In this document: in pieces, positions 1-6,973 of the stretch
Numbering within the stretch: the first letter of the stretch is position 1
How the letters are laid out: every line of letters starts with the position of its first letter
From: WHSW01 sp036794585
Lineage (GTDB): Bacteria; Actinomycetota; Thermoleophilia; Solirubrobacterales; 70-9
Assembly: GCA_036794585.1 (NCBI GenBank)
Contig: DAIRGH010000032.1
Location: forward strand, 1 to 27,460
Direction: 5' to 3'
Length of the DNA stretch: 27,460 nt
The notes under the pieces: model-generated
What the model saw: only the letters and a program-made list of their open reading frames with translations
Databases searched by the model: none
What the model was told of the DNA's origin: nothing
Translations under genes and position numbers: made by a program

Positions 1-24
1 ACCCCCGGCGGGGGTCTGACCCCC
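1..24. repeat. Alternative GC hairpins downstream of mpg, possible terminator
   Basis: Three six-base arms alternate here: ACCCCC at 1-6, GGGGGT at 10-15 and ACCCCC at 19-24. The middle arm can pair with either neighbour, giving two mutually exclusive hairpins with 3-nt loops. The element lies about 30 bases past the mpg stop on the minus strand, where a transcription end would be expected. No T-tract follows, so intrinsic termination is only an inference. The window edge cuts the element, so more arms may lie outside. Confidence 0.45.
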
Positions 25-52
25 GGCTGAGCCGGCGCTCGGCCGTCTCGCT

Positions 53-634
53 CTAGGCCGCCAGCGGCAGCGGGCGGGAGAGGTACGGGCTACCGGCGGC
101 GCAGAAGCGCCAGGGGCGCTCGGTCGCCCGGGTGATGCCGATCCGCGGGCCGGTCGAGACCTCGACGCTCGCCCACTCCGCACTGCGGCCGTGGACCCCA
201 AACGGCGGCTGGCTGAGTGAAGCGCCGTTCATCTCCAGCCCGATCCCCAGCGCCTCTGTCAGCTTTCCCGGGCCCGAGCAGAGCTCCTGGGGCTCGCTGC
301 GCCGGCGGCGGTGCACCATCTCCTCGACTCCGTGCGTGGGCTCGAGCGCCCGGATCAGCACCGCCGCCGCGCTGCCCTCCGGTTCGGCGACCGCGTTGAG
401 CAGGCTGTGGATGCCGTAGGAGAGGTAGACGTAGGCGTGGCCGGGCGGCCCGAACAGGGTCGCCGTTCGCGGAGTGAGCCCGACATAGGCGTGACATGCC
501 GGGTCCGCGCGCTCGTAGCTCTCAGTCTCGACGATCACCCCACCGGCGCCATCGAAGCTGAGCTCGCAGCCGATCAGCTCGCGCGCAACCTCGTGCACCG
601 AGCGGGCGAAGAAGTCCGGTCCCAGGCGGGTCAA
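53..634 (-). CDS. mpg: 3-methyladenine DNA glycosylase (AAG/MPG family)
   Basis: This is a base-excision repair enzyme that removes alkylated purines such as 3-methyladenine from DNA. The 193-residue protein has the usual family length. It carries the family signature IVETESYERADPACHAY around residues 34-50, FGPPGHAYVYLSYGIHSLLN around 61-80, a CSGPGKL segment near 119-125, and the C-terminal PRIGITRATERPWRF block. The E in the VETESY motif is the expected catalytic acid. The start is TTG at 634, overlapping the argH stop as TTGA, with no clear Shine-Dalgarno, so translation is probably coupled to argH. The pairing with argH is positional; no functional link is implied. The stop is TAG at 53-55. 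Confidence 0.93.
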   Translation of the reverse strand: MTRLGPDFFARSVHEVARELIGCELSFDGAGGVIVETESYERADPACHAYVGLTPRTATLFGPPGHAYVYLSYGIHSLLNAVAEPEGSAAAVLIRALEPTHGVEEMVHRRRRSEPQELCSGPGKLTEALGIGLEMNGASLSQPPFGVHGRSAEWASVEVSTGPRIGITRATERPWRFCAAGSPYLSRPLPLAA

Positions 635-2010
635 GCCGATCCGGCCCGCAGCGACTCGACGGCCCGGCGGGCCGCCGCGAGCTGCTCGTCGAGTGCGGCG
701 GCCCCGGTCCCGCCGGCAGAGACCTTGGAATCGAGCGCCGCGCCCTCCCTCAGGACCTCGTAGTACTCGTCGTCGAGCAGCTCGGAGTGCTGGGCGAGCT
801 CGTCGAGGCCGAGCTCGGAGAGCGCCCGTCCGGACTCGATCGCGGCTCTCACCAACCCGCCGACGACGGCGTGGGCCTCGCGAAACGGCATCCCCTTGCG
901 CACCAGCAGGTCGGCGACGTCGGTGGCGGCAACCATCTCGTCCGCGGCAGCCGCGGCGAGGCGCTCGCGATCGAAGCTGAGGCCGGAGAGCATTCTTTCG
1001 GCGGCCTCGAGGGTGAGCTCGATCGTGTCGACGGCCTCGAACAGCGCCGGCTTGTCCTCCTGCAAGTCCTTGGCGTAGCTGAGCGGCAACGCGTGTAGGA
1101 CGCCGACCAGCGTCGCGAAGGAGCCCGCCACCCGCGGTGACTTGGCGCGCAGCAGCTCGGCGGCGTCCGGGTTCTTCTTCTGCGGCATCAAGCTCGATCC
1201 CGACGAGAAGTCGTCGGCCGCTTCGCAGAACCCGAACTCCTGGCTCGACCAGATCACGATCTCGCTTCCCAGCCGTGACAGGTGGGTGGCGCAGGCGGTC
1301 GCGGCGTACAGGTAGTCGAGGACGAAATCGCGGTTGGAAACGGCATCGATCGAGTTCGGCGCCGGCCGCGCGAAGCCGAGCTCCTCGGCGGTGGCGACGC
1401 GGTCGAGCTCCCAGTTGACCCCGGCGAGCGCGCCCGAGCCGAGCGGCATCGCCAGCGTCGAGCGGCGCGCGAAGTCGAACCTGATCGCATCGCGCTCGAG
1501 CATCCAGAGGTAGGCGAGCAGGTGATGGGCGAGATAGACGGGCTGGGCGCGCTGCAGGTGCGTGTAGCCGGGCATCGGCCAGTCGCGGTGAGCCTCGGCG
1601 AGGCTCAGCAGGCGCTCCATCAGCGCCACGACCAGCTCGCCGGCGCGCTCGGCGTGATCGCGGACGAAGAGCGCCAGGTCGGTAGCGACCTGGTCGTTTC
1701 TGGAGCGACCGGTGTGCAGCTTGCCCCCGACCGGACCGACGAGCTCGGTCAGCCGCCGCTCGATCGCCATGTGGATGTCCTCGTCGTCGGGCGCGAATGG
1801 GAACTCACCGCGGTCGAACTCGCCCGCCACACGCTCGAGACCCGACTCCAGCTCGGCCAGCTCCGCGGCGTCGATCACCCCGGCCCGCTCGAGACCCCGC
1901 GCATGCGCGATCGAGCCGCGGATGTCCTGCGGCCACAGTCTTCGATCGAACTCGATCGAGGCGTTCAGGCGCTGAAACAGCGGATCCGGCTCGTCTCTCA
2001 GGCGACTCAT
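631..2010 (-). CDS. argH: Argininosuccinate lyase
   Basis: It cleaves argininosuccinate to arginine and fumarate, the last step of arginine synthesis, in the cytoplasm as a homotetramer. The 459-residue protein matches the family in length. Visible marks are the N-terminal DPLFQRLNASIEFDRRLWPQDIRGSIAH-type block, GGKLHTGRSRNDQVATDLALF around residues 95-115, the PGYTHLQRAQPV segment, and the fumarase/ASL superfamily signature SSLMPQKKNPD with its catalytic serine loop. The N-terminus is slightly short compared with forms that begin LWGGRF; an in-frame TGA lies eight codons upstream, so ATG 2010 is the first possible start. The gene is divergent from an epimerase gene 26 bp away and is followed by mpg with a 4-nt overlap. 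No other arg gene is in the window. Confidence 0.97.
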   Translation of the reverse strand: MSRLRDEPDPLFQRLNASIEFDRRLWPQDIRGSIAHARGLERAGVIDAAELAELESGLERVAGEFDRGEFPFAPDDEDIHMAIERRLTELVGPVGGKLHTGRSRNDQVATDLALFVRDHAERAGELVVALMERLLSLAEAHRDWPMPGYTHLQRAQPVYLAHHLLAYLWMLERDAIRFDFARRSTLAMPLGSGALAGVNWELDRVATAEELGFARPAPNSIDAVSNRDFVLDYLYAATACATHLSRLGSEIVIWSSQEFGFCEAADDFSSGSSLMPQKKNPDAAELLRAKSPRVAGSFATLVGVLHALPLSYAKDLQEDKPALFEAVDTIELTLEAAERMLSGLSFDRERLAAAAADEMVAATDVADLLVRKGMPFREAHAVVGGLVRAAIESGRALSELGLDELAQHSELLDDEYYEVLREGAALDSKVSAGGTGAAALDEQLAAARRAVESLRAGSA

Positions 2011-2019
2011 GGCCGCAGG

Positions 2020-2029
2020 AATATAGGGT
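2020..2029. promoter_or_regulatory. Overlapping divergent -10 boxes, argH and epimerase gene
   Basis: In the 26-bp gap between argH (minus) and the epimerase gene (plus), TAGGGT at 2024-2029 lies 7 nt before ATG 2037. On the other strand TATATT (2025 to 2020) lies 9 nt before the argH ATG. The two boxes share bases 2024-2025. There is no room for untranslated leaders, so the plus transcript is probably leaderless. This is read from position and consensus only. Confidence 0.55.
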
Positions 2030-2036
2030 CAGTCGC

Positions 2037-3014
2037 ATGCGAGCCCTGGTCACGGGAGCGACCGGCAAGATCGGCAATGCGGTCGCGCGGGGGCTCGCTG
2101 ACCGCGGAGACGAGGTTGTCGCGCTCGTCCGCGACGCCGCCCGGGCGCGGGAGCTGCTGCCAGAAGGAGTCGAGCTCGCCGTCGGCGACGTCACCGATCC
2201 CGAGTCGGTGGCCCGCGCCTGCGCCGGCGCTGAGGCGGCGTTCAACTGCATGGGGTTGTTCGAGCAATGGCTTTCCGACCCGAAGGCGTTCGACCGCGTC
2301 AACGCCGAGGGCGCGCGAAACGTGGTCAGGGCGGCGCGCGAGGCTGGCGCCCGCCGGGTCGTTCACACCTCGACCTTCGACGTCTTCGAGGCCGAGCGCG
2401 GCGGTACCGTGAGCGAGGATCGGGTCGACCCGAAGCCGAAGGGCACGGTGTACGAGCGCTCCAAGCAGCGGGCGGAGGAGCTGGTGCTTGCGGAGGCCGA
2501 GCGAGGGATCGAGGTCGTGATCTGCAACCCGTCGGCCGTCATCGGCCCGGGCCCCTGGGCGGCGGCCGGGCCCGACGGGATGCTGCGCGACGCGCTGCGC
2601 AAGCGCCTTCCCGCGGTTCCCCCCGGCGGGATCACCCTCGTCTACGTCGACGATGTCGCCGCCGGCCATCTCGCCGCGTTCGATCGGGGTCGTACCGGAG
2701 AGCGCTACATCCTGGCCGACGGCTTTGCGACACCGCGCGAGATCGTCGCCGCCGCCGTCGAGGCCGCCGGCAAGGGCCGAGTCCCACCGACGCTGCCAGC
2801 GCCGCTTGCGCGGGGGCTGGCGGCGGGGGGCGAGACGCTCTCACGCGTGATCCGACGTCCCCCGCTGATCGGCGTCGGGCAGCTTCACTTCCTCCTCTGG
2901 GAGGCTCGTGCCGACAGCTCGAAGGCCCGCGACGAGCTGGGGATCGAGTTCATGCCGTGGCGCGAATGCATCGAGCGCACGGTCGAGTGGATGGTCGCCA
3001 GCGGACGCGCGTAG
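2037..3014 (+). CDS. NAD-dependent epimerase/dehydratase (extended SDR, HpnA-like)
   Basis: This is a 325-residue Rossmann-fold oxidoreductase of the extended SDR class. The nucleotide-binding motif GATGKIG sits at residues 7-13, an acidic DVTD turn at 51-54, a TS pair at 111-112 and the catalytic YERSK (Y139, K143). The ICNPSAVIGPG segment is typical of the class and resembles hopanoid-associated epimerases and dihydroflavonol reductases. The substrate cannot be told from sequence. The start is ATG 2037, where the GATGKIG spacing fits and a TAGGGT box lies 7 nt upstream; a longer reading into argH would be antisense to it and is rejected. An aldo/keto reductase follows after 4 bp, so the two are probably cotranscribed. 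Confidence 0.85.
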   Translation: MRALVTGATGKIGNAVARGLADRGDEVVALVRDAARARELLPEGVELAVGDVTDPESVARACAGAEAAFNCMGLFEQWLSDPKAFDRVNAEGARNVVRAAREAGARRVVHTSTFDVFEAERGGTVSEDRVDPKPKGTVYERSKQRAEELVLAEAERGIEVVICNPSAVIGPGPWAAAGPDGMLRDALRKRLPAVPPGGITLVYVDDVAAGHLAAFDRGRTGERYILADGFATPREIVAAAVEAAGKGRVPPTLPAPLARGLAAGGETLSRVIRRPPLIGVGQLHFLLWEARADSSKARDELGIEFMPWRECIERTVEWMVASGRA

Positions 3015-3018
3015 CGGC

Positions 3019-3891
3019 GTGAGCGCGCAGCCGAACGCCAGGGTGCTGGCCAACTGGGTCGAGATTCCCCTGCTCGGCTTCGGCACCTGGCTGATCCCCG
3101 ATGGCGCCGAGACCGAACAGGCGGTCGGCGCCGCGCTCGAGGCCGGCTACCGACACGTAGACACCGCGCAGGCCTACGGCAACGAGGGCAGTGTGGGCCG
3201 CGCGCTGCGCGAGAGCGGGATCCCGCGCGACGAGGTCTTCGTGACCACCAAGTTCAATCCGCGCCGACGCGATCCCGTCGCCGAGGCGGAGCGCAGCCTG
3301 GAGCGCCTCGGCCTCGACACGCTCGACCTCTACCTCGTCCACGATCCTCGGCGCGGCGCGAGCTGGGCTTGGCCGGGGATGGAGCGGGCCCTCGAGCGCG
3401 GCCTGACGAGGGCGATCGGGGTCAGCAACTTCGACACTCGCGAGCTGACCAGGGTCCACGCCACCGCCGAAGCGCCGCCGGCGGTCAACCAGATCCAGCT
3501 GAGCCCGTTCGAGCACCGCCGCTCGCTCCTCGAGCGCTGTGAGCGGCTCGGCGTCGCGGTCGAGGCGTGGAGCCCGTTGACGCACGGGCGAGACCTGGAC
3601 GATCCCGTCATCGACGAGCTCTCGGAGCGGATCGGCCGCAGTCCCGCCCAGGTGCTGTTGCGGTGGGGGATCCAGCGCGGCGCGATCGTGCTCCCGAAAT
3701 CGACTCGGCGCGACCGAATCATCGAGAACTCGCGCATCTTCGACTTCGCGCTCAGCGATGAGGAGATGGCGAGACTCAACGCGCTCGATCGCACCGGCGG
3801 CACGGAGCAGGCGGTCGAGGACAAGTGGTGGACGCTCTCCGGTCGGGCGCGGGGGCTGGTGCGCCGCGTTGCCGCGCGGCTTCCCGGCTAG
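3019..3891 (+). CDS. Aldo/keto reductase
   Basis: This is a probable NADPH-dependent carbonyl reductase with the AKR barrel fold. From the GTG start the 290-residue protein keeps the full catalytic tetrad: D48 and Y53 in VDTAQAYGNE, K78 in TTKFNP and H108 in YLVHDP. IGVSNF (about 135-140) and the C-terminal IVLPKSTRRDRI cofactor loop are also typical. Length and the PLLGFGTWLIP opening match the 2,5-diketo-gluconate-reductase-like subgroup; the substrate is unknown. GTG 3019 is chosen because it lies 4 bp after the epimerase stop and places the first strand correctly. The stop TAG at 3889-3891 overlaps the convergent tetR-type stop in a shared CTAG. Confidence 0.9.
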   Translation: MSAQPNARVLANWVEIPLLGFGTWLIPDGAETEQAVGAALEAGYRHVDTAQAYGNEGSVGRALRESGIPRDEVFVTTKFNPRRRDPVAEAERSLERLGLDTLDLYLVHDPRRGASWAWPGMERALERGLTRAIGVSNFDTRELTRVHATAEAPPAVNQIQLSPFEHRRSLLERCERLGVAVEAWSPLTHGRDLDDPVIDELSERIGRSPAQVLLRWGIQRGAIVLPKSTRRDRIIENSRIFDFALSDEEMARLNALDRTGGTEQAVEDKWWTLSGRARGLVRRVAARLPG

Positions 3892-4472
3892 GGCAGCAGC
3901 CGCTTCAGGGCCGTCCGGGCGCGCGCGAACGCGGTCGCATCGCCCAGCAGCTGGGCGCGAAGGTTGGCGCCCATCACCAGCGAGTGCAGCTCGAACGCGA
4001 GTTGGTCGGGATCCTCCGCCCCAGCGAGCTCCGCCTCTCGGCCCAGCAGGCTGACCCAGGCGCCGACCATCTGCCGCACCCGGTCGCGTACGGGGCCCGG
4101 GCGATCGTCGAACTCGGCGGCACAGGCCGCCCAGAAGCAACCTCCGGCGCCCACCTGGCTCTCCAGGTAGGCGAGGTAGCGGTCGCACAACGCCTCGAGC
4201 CGGCCCCGGCCCTCCGGCATGGCGAGCGCCGGCTCGACGATCTGCTCGACGTACTCGCGCGCCGCGGCGTCGATCGTCGCCAGCTGCAGCTCCTCCTTGG
4301 AGCCGAAGTGGCGAAACAGGCCGCTCTTGCTCATCTTCATCTCCCCCGCGAGACGACCGATCGTGAGCCCCTCGAGCCCTTGCGAGCGCGCCAGCTCCGT
4401 GGCGCGGGCGAGGATCGCGGCACGGGTGCCGCGCCGGCGGCGGTCGGTGGGCGTGGTCGCGGTGGTTGGCAT
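3888..4472 (-). CDS. TetR-family transcriptional repressor
   Basis: This is a 194-residue one-component regulator. The N-terminal TetR HTH covers about residues 15-62 (TRAAILARATELARSQGLEGLTIGRLAGEMKMSKSGLFRHFGSKEELQLA, shown in part here as GLTIGRLAGEMKMSKSGLFR). The C-terminal ligand domain includes GCFWAACAAEFDDRPGPVRD, as in YdeS-like regulators. The ATG at 4472 gives the right distance to the HTH. It is preceded by TACCCT at 4479-4484 with a 6-nt spacer, so the message may be leaderless; GGGAGG directly abuts the ATG and is too close to act as a normal ribosome site. The gene is divergent from the cupin gene across a perfect 20-bp palindrome, so it most likely represses the cupin gene and itself. 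The ligand is unknown. Confidence 0.9.
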   Translation of the reverse strand: MPTTATTPTDRRRRGTRAAILARATELARSQGLEGLTIGRLAGEMKMSKSGLFRHFGSKEELQLATIDAAAREYVEQIVEPALAMPEGRGRLEALCDRYLAYLESQVGAGGCFWAACAAEFDDRPGPVRDRVRQMVGAWVSLLGREAELAGAEDPDQLAFELHSLVMGANLRAQLLGDATAFARARTALKRLLP

Positions 4473-4478
4473 CCTCCC

Positions 4479-4484
4479 AGGGTA
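4479..4484 (-). promoter_or_regulatory. Probable -10 box of the tetR-type gene
   Basis: TACCCT on the minus strand lies 6 nt before the ATG at 4472, the spacing expected of a leaderless transcript. The palindrome at 4493-4512 sits just upstream, in the position of the -35 region, which fits autorepression. Confidence 0.45.
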
Positions 4485-4492
4485 CCAACGCA

Positions 4493-4512
4493 AAGCACGA
4501 ACGTTCGTGCTT
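4493..4512. promoter_or_regulatory. TetR-type operator, perfect 20-bp palindrome
   Basis: AAGCACGAACGTTCGTGCTT is its own exact reverse complement. It lies in the 81-bp gap between the divergent tetR-type and cupin genes. Its right edge touches the cupin -10 box (TATACT), and it covers the upstream region of the tetR-type promoter. A perfect palindrome of this length between a TetR gene and its divergent neighbour is the classic operator arrangement. No second copy was noticed in the window. Confidence 0.85.
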
Positions 4513-4517
4513 ATACT
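4512..4517 (+). promoter_or_regulatory. -10 box of the cupin gene
   Basis: TATACT follows the operator palindrome directly, sharing its last T. A start site near 4524 would give a leader of about 30 nt. That leader holds a strong Shine-Dalgarno, AGGAGGA at 4542-4548, 5 nt before ATG 4554. Unlike most promoters here it drives a conventional leadered message. Confidence 0.65.
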
Positions 4518-4553
4518 GCAGCCGCTCTTTTCAAACCGGTCAGGAGGAAACAA

Positions 4554-4952
4554 ATGGGCGATTTCACGATCAAGCGGATCGACGACATGGAGGCGGTCGT
4601 CGCCGGCGCCTTCAAGCGCGCGCGAGCCGAGCTTGGGATCAACGCGTTCGGGCTGCAGGTGATCGACATGCCGCCCAACACCGACGTCTATCCCGAGCAC
4701 ACGCATGCCGAGGACGGCCAGGAGGAGGTCTACATGGTGCTGCGCGGCTCCGGGGAGATCGAGATCGAGGGCGAGCGCCACCCACTCGATCCCGAGACGA
4801 TGGTGCGTGTCGCCCCTGGTACCACCCGGAAGGTGTTCACGGCCGAGGAGCCGATCCGGATGGTGATCGTCGGCGGCGTCCCCGGCCAGGCGTACGAGGC
4901 TCCGGAGGTCTCTCAGCTCGGCGCGCCCGACCCGGGGATCCCGCAGAACTGA
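4554..4952 (+). CDS. Small single-domain cupin protein
   Basis: This is a 132-residue soluble protein with one conserved beta-barrel (Cupin_2 type). The first metal motif is visible as PEHTHAEDGQEEVYMVLRG (about residues 45-63), followed by DPETMVRVAPGT and a C-terminal strand MVIVGGVPG. The H-x-H and following E residues could bind a metal. No enzymatic role can be assigned. The start is ATG 4554 behind the strongest Shine-Dalgarno in the window. It is paralogous in layout and length to the cupin at 23289. It is the likely target of the adjacent TetR regulator. Its last 40 bases overlap the 3' end of the convergent desaturase gene. Confidence 0.85.
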   Translation: MGDFTIKRIDDMEAVVAGAFKRARAELGINAFGLQVIDMPPNTDVYPEHTHAEDGQEEVYMVLRGSGEIEIEGERHPLDPETMVRVAPGTTRKVFTAEEPIRMVIVGGVPGQAYEAPEVSQLGAPDPGIPQN

Positions 4953-5989
4953 CGCGACAGGGCGTGGCCCGACCGGGCGCGAGCCGGAAGGCGCACGAGC
5001 GCGCCGCGCTCTTCGTCCCACAGCTTCAGTCGGAGCGCGTCGATGCTGCTGCGGAAGGTCACGACGGGCGTACGGGAGAACATCGGGTGTCCCTCGTGGG
5101 CCACGCGGAGGTTGTAGTTCGGGATCTTCGCGCTCAGATGGTGGACGTGGTGGTAGTTGGCGTTGCCGACCACCCACGCAAGCGCCGGGGAAAGTTCGAG
5201 GTATGAGCTGCCCTGCAGGGCCGCGAGCTCGAACTGCCACTCCTCGGGCGACTGGTAGTAGGTCTCCTCGTACTGGTGCTGGATGTAGAGCATCCAGGCG
5301 GCGATCGCCCCACCGGCGATGAGCGTCGTGCCCTGGATCAGCAGGAACGTTTGCCAGCCGACCAGCGCGCTCATGCCGATCGCCCACGCGGCGAGGGCCA
5401 CGTTCGTCGCCACCACGCTGAGCAGGATCGTCCGGCTCATCCCCCGCTGCGGGAAGCGGCGGTCGAACAGGAAGACGAGGCTCGGCCCGACCAACATCAT
5501 CAGCAGCGGGTTGCGATAGGCGCGGTAGCCGAGCCGCCGCAGCCGGGATGCGCGCCCGTACTCGGCGACGGTCATCGTGTAGATCTCGCCGGGCCCGCGC
5601 TTGTCGAGATTCCCGGTGTGCGCGTGATGGAGGCTGTGCTGGCGCTGCCACCAGCGGTAGGGCGTGAAGAGGAGGAACCCGAGCAGGTGCCCCCAGCGGG
5701 CGTTGGCCGCCCGTGACCGGAACATCGAGTTGTGGGTGAGGTCATGAAACAGCGAGTACATCCGCGACAGGAAGACAGTCGCCACCAGGCCGAGCCCGAT
5801 CGCGAGCCCGGCGCTCGGCTCGACGACCGCGGCGATCGCCCAGACGCCCAGGTAAGGCACGACCACGCTGGCGATCTGCGCGAGGCTGCGTCGCGGATCG
5901 ACCTCGAGATACGGCGCGAGGTCGCGCTTCCAGCTCTTTCGGTGCGGGATCTCTGGAGGGTTCACGGGCGTCGGGTCCGGGCGATGCAC
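4913..5989 (-). CDS. Membrane fatty acid desaturase (three His boxes)
   Basis: This is a diiron acyl desaturase of the integral membrane FA_desaturase family. The three histidine boxes are intact: HDLTH (residues 82-86), HSLHH (118-122) and HHVHH (280-284). Two hydrophobic hairpins separate them: residues about 38-80, then about 160-235, the latter including LLMMLVGPSLVFLF and the segment around VALAAWAIGMSALV. About 358 residues from GTG 5989. The family is usually 320-380. The start is uncertain: GTG 5989 and GTG 5965 are both possible, and an upstream in-frame ATG at 6100 would run across the divergent small gene. It probably introduces double bonds into membrane lipid acyl chains; regiospecificity cannot be read. 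The 3' end overlaps the convergent cupin gene by 40 bp. Confidence 0.88.
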   Translation of the reverse strand: MHRPDPTPVNPPEIPHRKSWKRDLAPYLEVDPRRSLAQIASVVVPYLGVWAIAAVVEPSAGLAIGLGLVATVFLSRMYSLFHDLTHNSMFRSRAANARWGHLLGFLLFTPYRWWQRQHSLHHAHTGNLDKRGPGEIYTMTVAEYGRASRLRRLGYRAYRNPLLMMLVGPSLVFLFDRRFPQRGMSRTILLSVVATNVALAAWAIGMSALVGWQTFLLIQGTTLIAGGAIAAWMLYIQHQYEETYYQSPEEWQFELAALQGSSYLELSPALAWVVGNANYHHVHHLSAKIPNYNLRVAHEGHPMFSRTPVVTFRSSIDALRLKLWDEERGALVRLPARARSGHALSRQFCGIPGSGAPS

Positions 5990-5999
5990 ACAGATGTGT
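5988..5999. promoter_or_regulatory. Inverted repeat at the desaturase start
   Basis: ACACAGATGTGT is an inverted repeat with 5-bp arms and a 2-bp centre. It overlaps the preferred GTG start codon of the desaturase gene. It may be a regulator site or chance; no regulator gene points to it directly. The rest of the 103-bp divergent gap (5990-6092) holds only the possible promoter of the small gene at 6093. Confidence 0.3.
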
Positions 6000-6055
6000 A
6001 CGTCGCACGCCGGATCTGGATCACCCTGACCTCCCCCGCTCTCATCTCGCCGCGC

Positions 6056-6061
6056 TACAGT
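6056..6061 (+). promoter_or_regulatory. Possible -10 box of the small-gene operon
   Basis: TACAGT lies 31 nt before ATG 6093. A start site near 6068 would leave a leader of about 25 nt that includes the GGAG ribosome site at 6082-6085. No convincing -35 box was seen. Confidence 0.35.
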
Positions 6062-6092
6062 CGTCGGGCCTCTATTCGAGTGGAGCCTCTCT

Positions 6093-6323
6093 ATGAGCAC
6101 TAGGTCGGACGGGCCGCTGAGCAGCGAGCTCGGCAGGCTTCAGGCGGACGCCAGATACGCGCAGGAGCGCTTCCAGCTCTACAAGGCCAAGACCTACGGC
6201 CCGCGGCTGAGCACGCCCGCCCGCCTCGCAGAGCTCGAGCAGGTCTACCTCCGCGCGGAGCACCGGCTCCGCCGGGCAAGGGCGGCGGCTGAACACGACC
6301 AAGAAGGAACGGAAGATGGCTGA
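6093..6323 (+). CDS. Small charged helical protein, unknown function
   Basis: I do not recognise this 76-residue protein. It is rich in Arg, Glu, Leu and Ala. The core (about residues 11-70) reads as a long amphipathic, possibly coiled-coil helix: LGRLQADARYAQERFQLY, then LAELEQVYLRAEHRLRRARA. No membrane segment or signal peptide is present. The ATG 6093 start is supported by GGAG 7 nt upstream. Its last 8 bases overlap the next gene, which argues for a real coupled operon. The only neighbours are another small unknown protein and an SRPBCC protein. Confidence 0.65.
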   Translation: MSTRSDGPLSSELGRLQADARYAQERFQLYKAKTYGPRLSTPARLAELEQVYLRAEHRLRRARAAAEHDQEGTEDG

Positions 6324-6522
6324 GACGATCACCGCGGATGACGTAGTCGGAGCGGCGCGGGAGCTCGGACAGGACGAGTTCACGCGTGGCGACGTCGCCG
6401 CGAAGCTCGGCGTCGAGAAGCCCGAGCTGAAGAAGGGGTTCAGACAGGCGATTCAGTCCGGACGCCTGGAGAAGACGCGCGACGACGAGGAGAACACCGG
6501 ACACTTCCGGCTCGTCGGCTAG
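6316..6522 (+). CDS. Small protein with winged-helix-like sequence, unknown function
   Basis: This 68-residue protein is not a family I can name. The segment ADDVVGAARELGQDEFTRGD through VAAKLGVEKPELKKGFRQAI looks like a small helix-turn-helix fold (helices about 8-18, 27-33 and 38-48). The end, TGHFRLVG, could be the short wing strand. This suggests nucleic-acid binding, but only by pattern. ATG 6316 has AAGGA 7 nt upstream and overlaps the preceding gene by 8 bp. An SRPBCC gene starts 8 bp after its stop. Confidence 0.65.
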   Translation: MAETITADDVVGAARELGQDEFTRGDVAAKLGVEKPELKKGFRQAIQSGRLEKTRDDEENTGHFRLVG

Positions 6523-6530
6523 CTCTCGGC

Positions 6531-6947
6531 GTGCGCGTCGAGGAATCGATCCAGATCGCACGACCGCCTGAGAACGTATGGGCGGTGATCGCCGATCCCC
6601 GCAACGACCCGGATTGGTGTCACAAGGTGCAGTCGGTCGAGCAGATCGGCGAAGGCCGCTGGCGCGTGGTTCACAAGCCTGTGCCCCTGCGGCCTCCGAT
6701 GGAGCTGAGTCTGGAACGAATAGACGCTCAGCCTCCGGTTGCGATGAAGCTTCGCGAGGAGGACGAAGCGTCCGTGTTCGAAGTCGAATACAGGCTCGAG
6801 CCCACTGATGCCGGTACGAGATTCACGCAGGTCAGTGAGATCCGGTGGAAGAAGCTCCCGCGAATCCTCCACGGCACCTTCCGCAGGGGCGTTCAGCGCG
6901 ACATCCGCGGTCAGCTAGAGGCGCTCAAGGCGCGGGTCGAGGGCTGA
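6531..6947 (+). CDS. SRPBCC (START-like) ligand-binding protein
   Basis: This is a 138-residue protein of the polyketide cyclase/START-like superfamily, which binds hydrophobic ligands in a helix-grip pocket. The opening VEESIQIARPPENVWAVIADPRNDPDWCHKV-type block (start shown as EESIQIARPPENVWAVIADP), the central LERIDAQPPVAMKLREED strands and the long C-terminal helix RGVQRDIRGQLEALKARV give the expected order. The ligand and role are unknown. The start GTG 6531 lacks a clear Shine-Dalgarno but lies 8 bp after the previous stop, so coupling is likely. It converges on the aminotransferase gene with a 26-bp gap and no visible terminator. Confidence 0.8.
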   Translation: MRVEESIQIARPPENVWAVIADPRNDPDWCHKVQSVEQIGEGRWRVVHKPVPLRPPMELSLERIDAQPPVAMKLREEDEASVFEVEYRLEPTDAGTRFTQVSEIRWKKLPRILHGTFRRGVQRDIRGQLEALKARVEG

Positions 6948-6973
6948 TCGGGACTGCCACACTCGGCGAAAGC

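Noticed and set aside
1797..2036. An upstream extension of the epimerase gene into argH.
   Set aside because: The added residues are antisense to argH and are not Rossmann-like. The fold begins properly at ATG 2037.
3888..5651. A 587-codon reading that extends the TetR gene upstream.
   Set aside because: It runs across the operator, the promoters and the cupin gene. The TetR HTH begins at the normal distance from ATG 4472.
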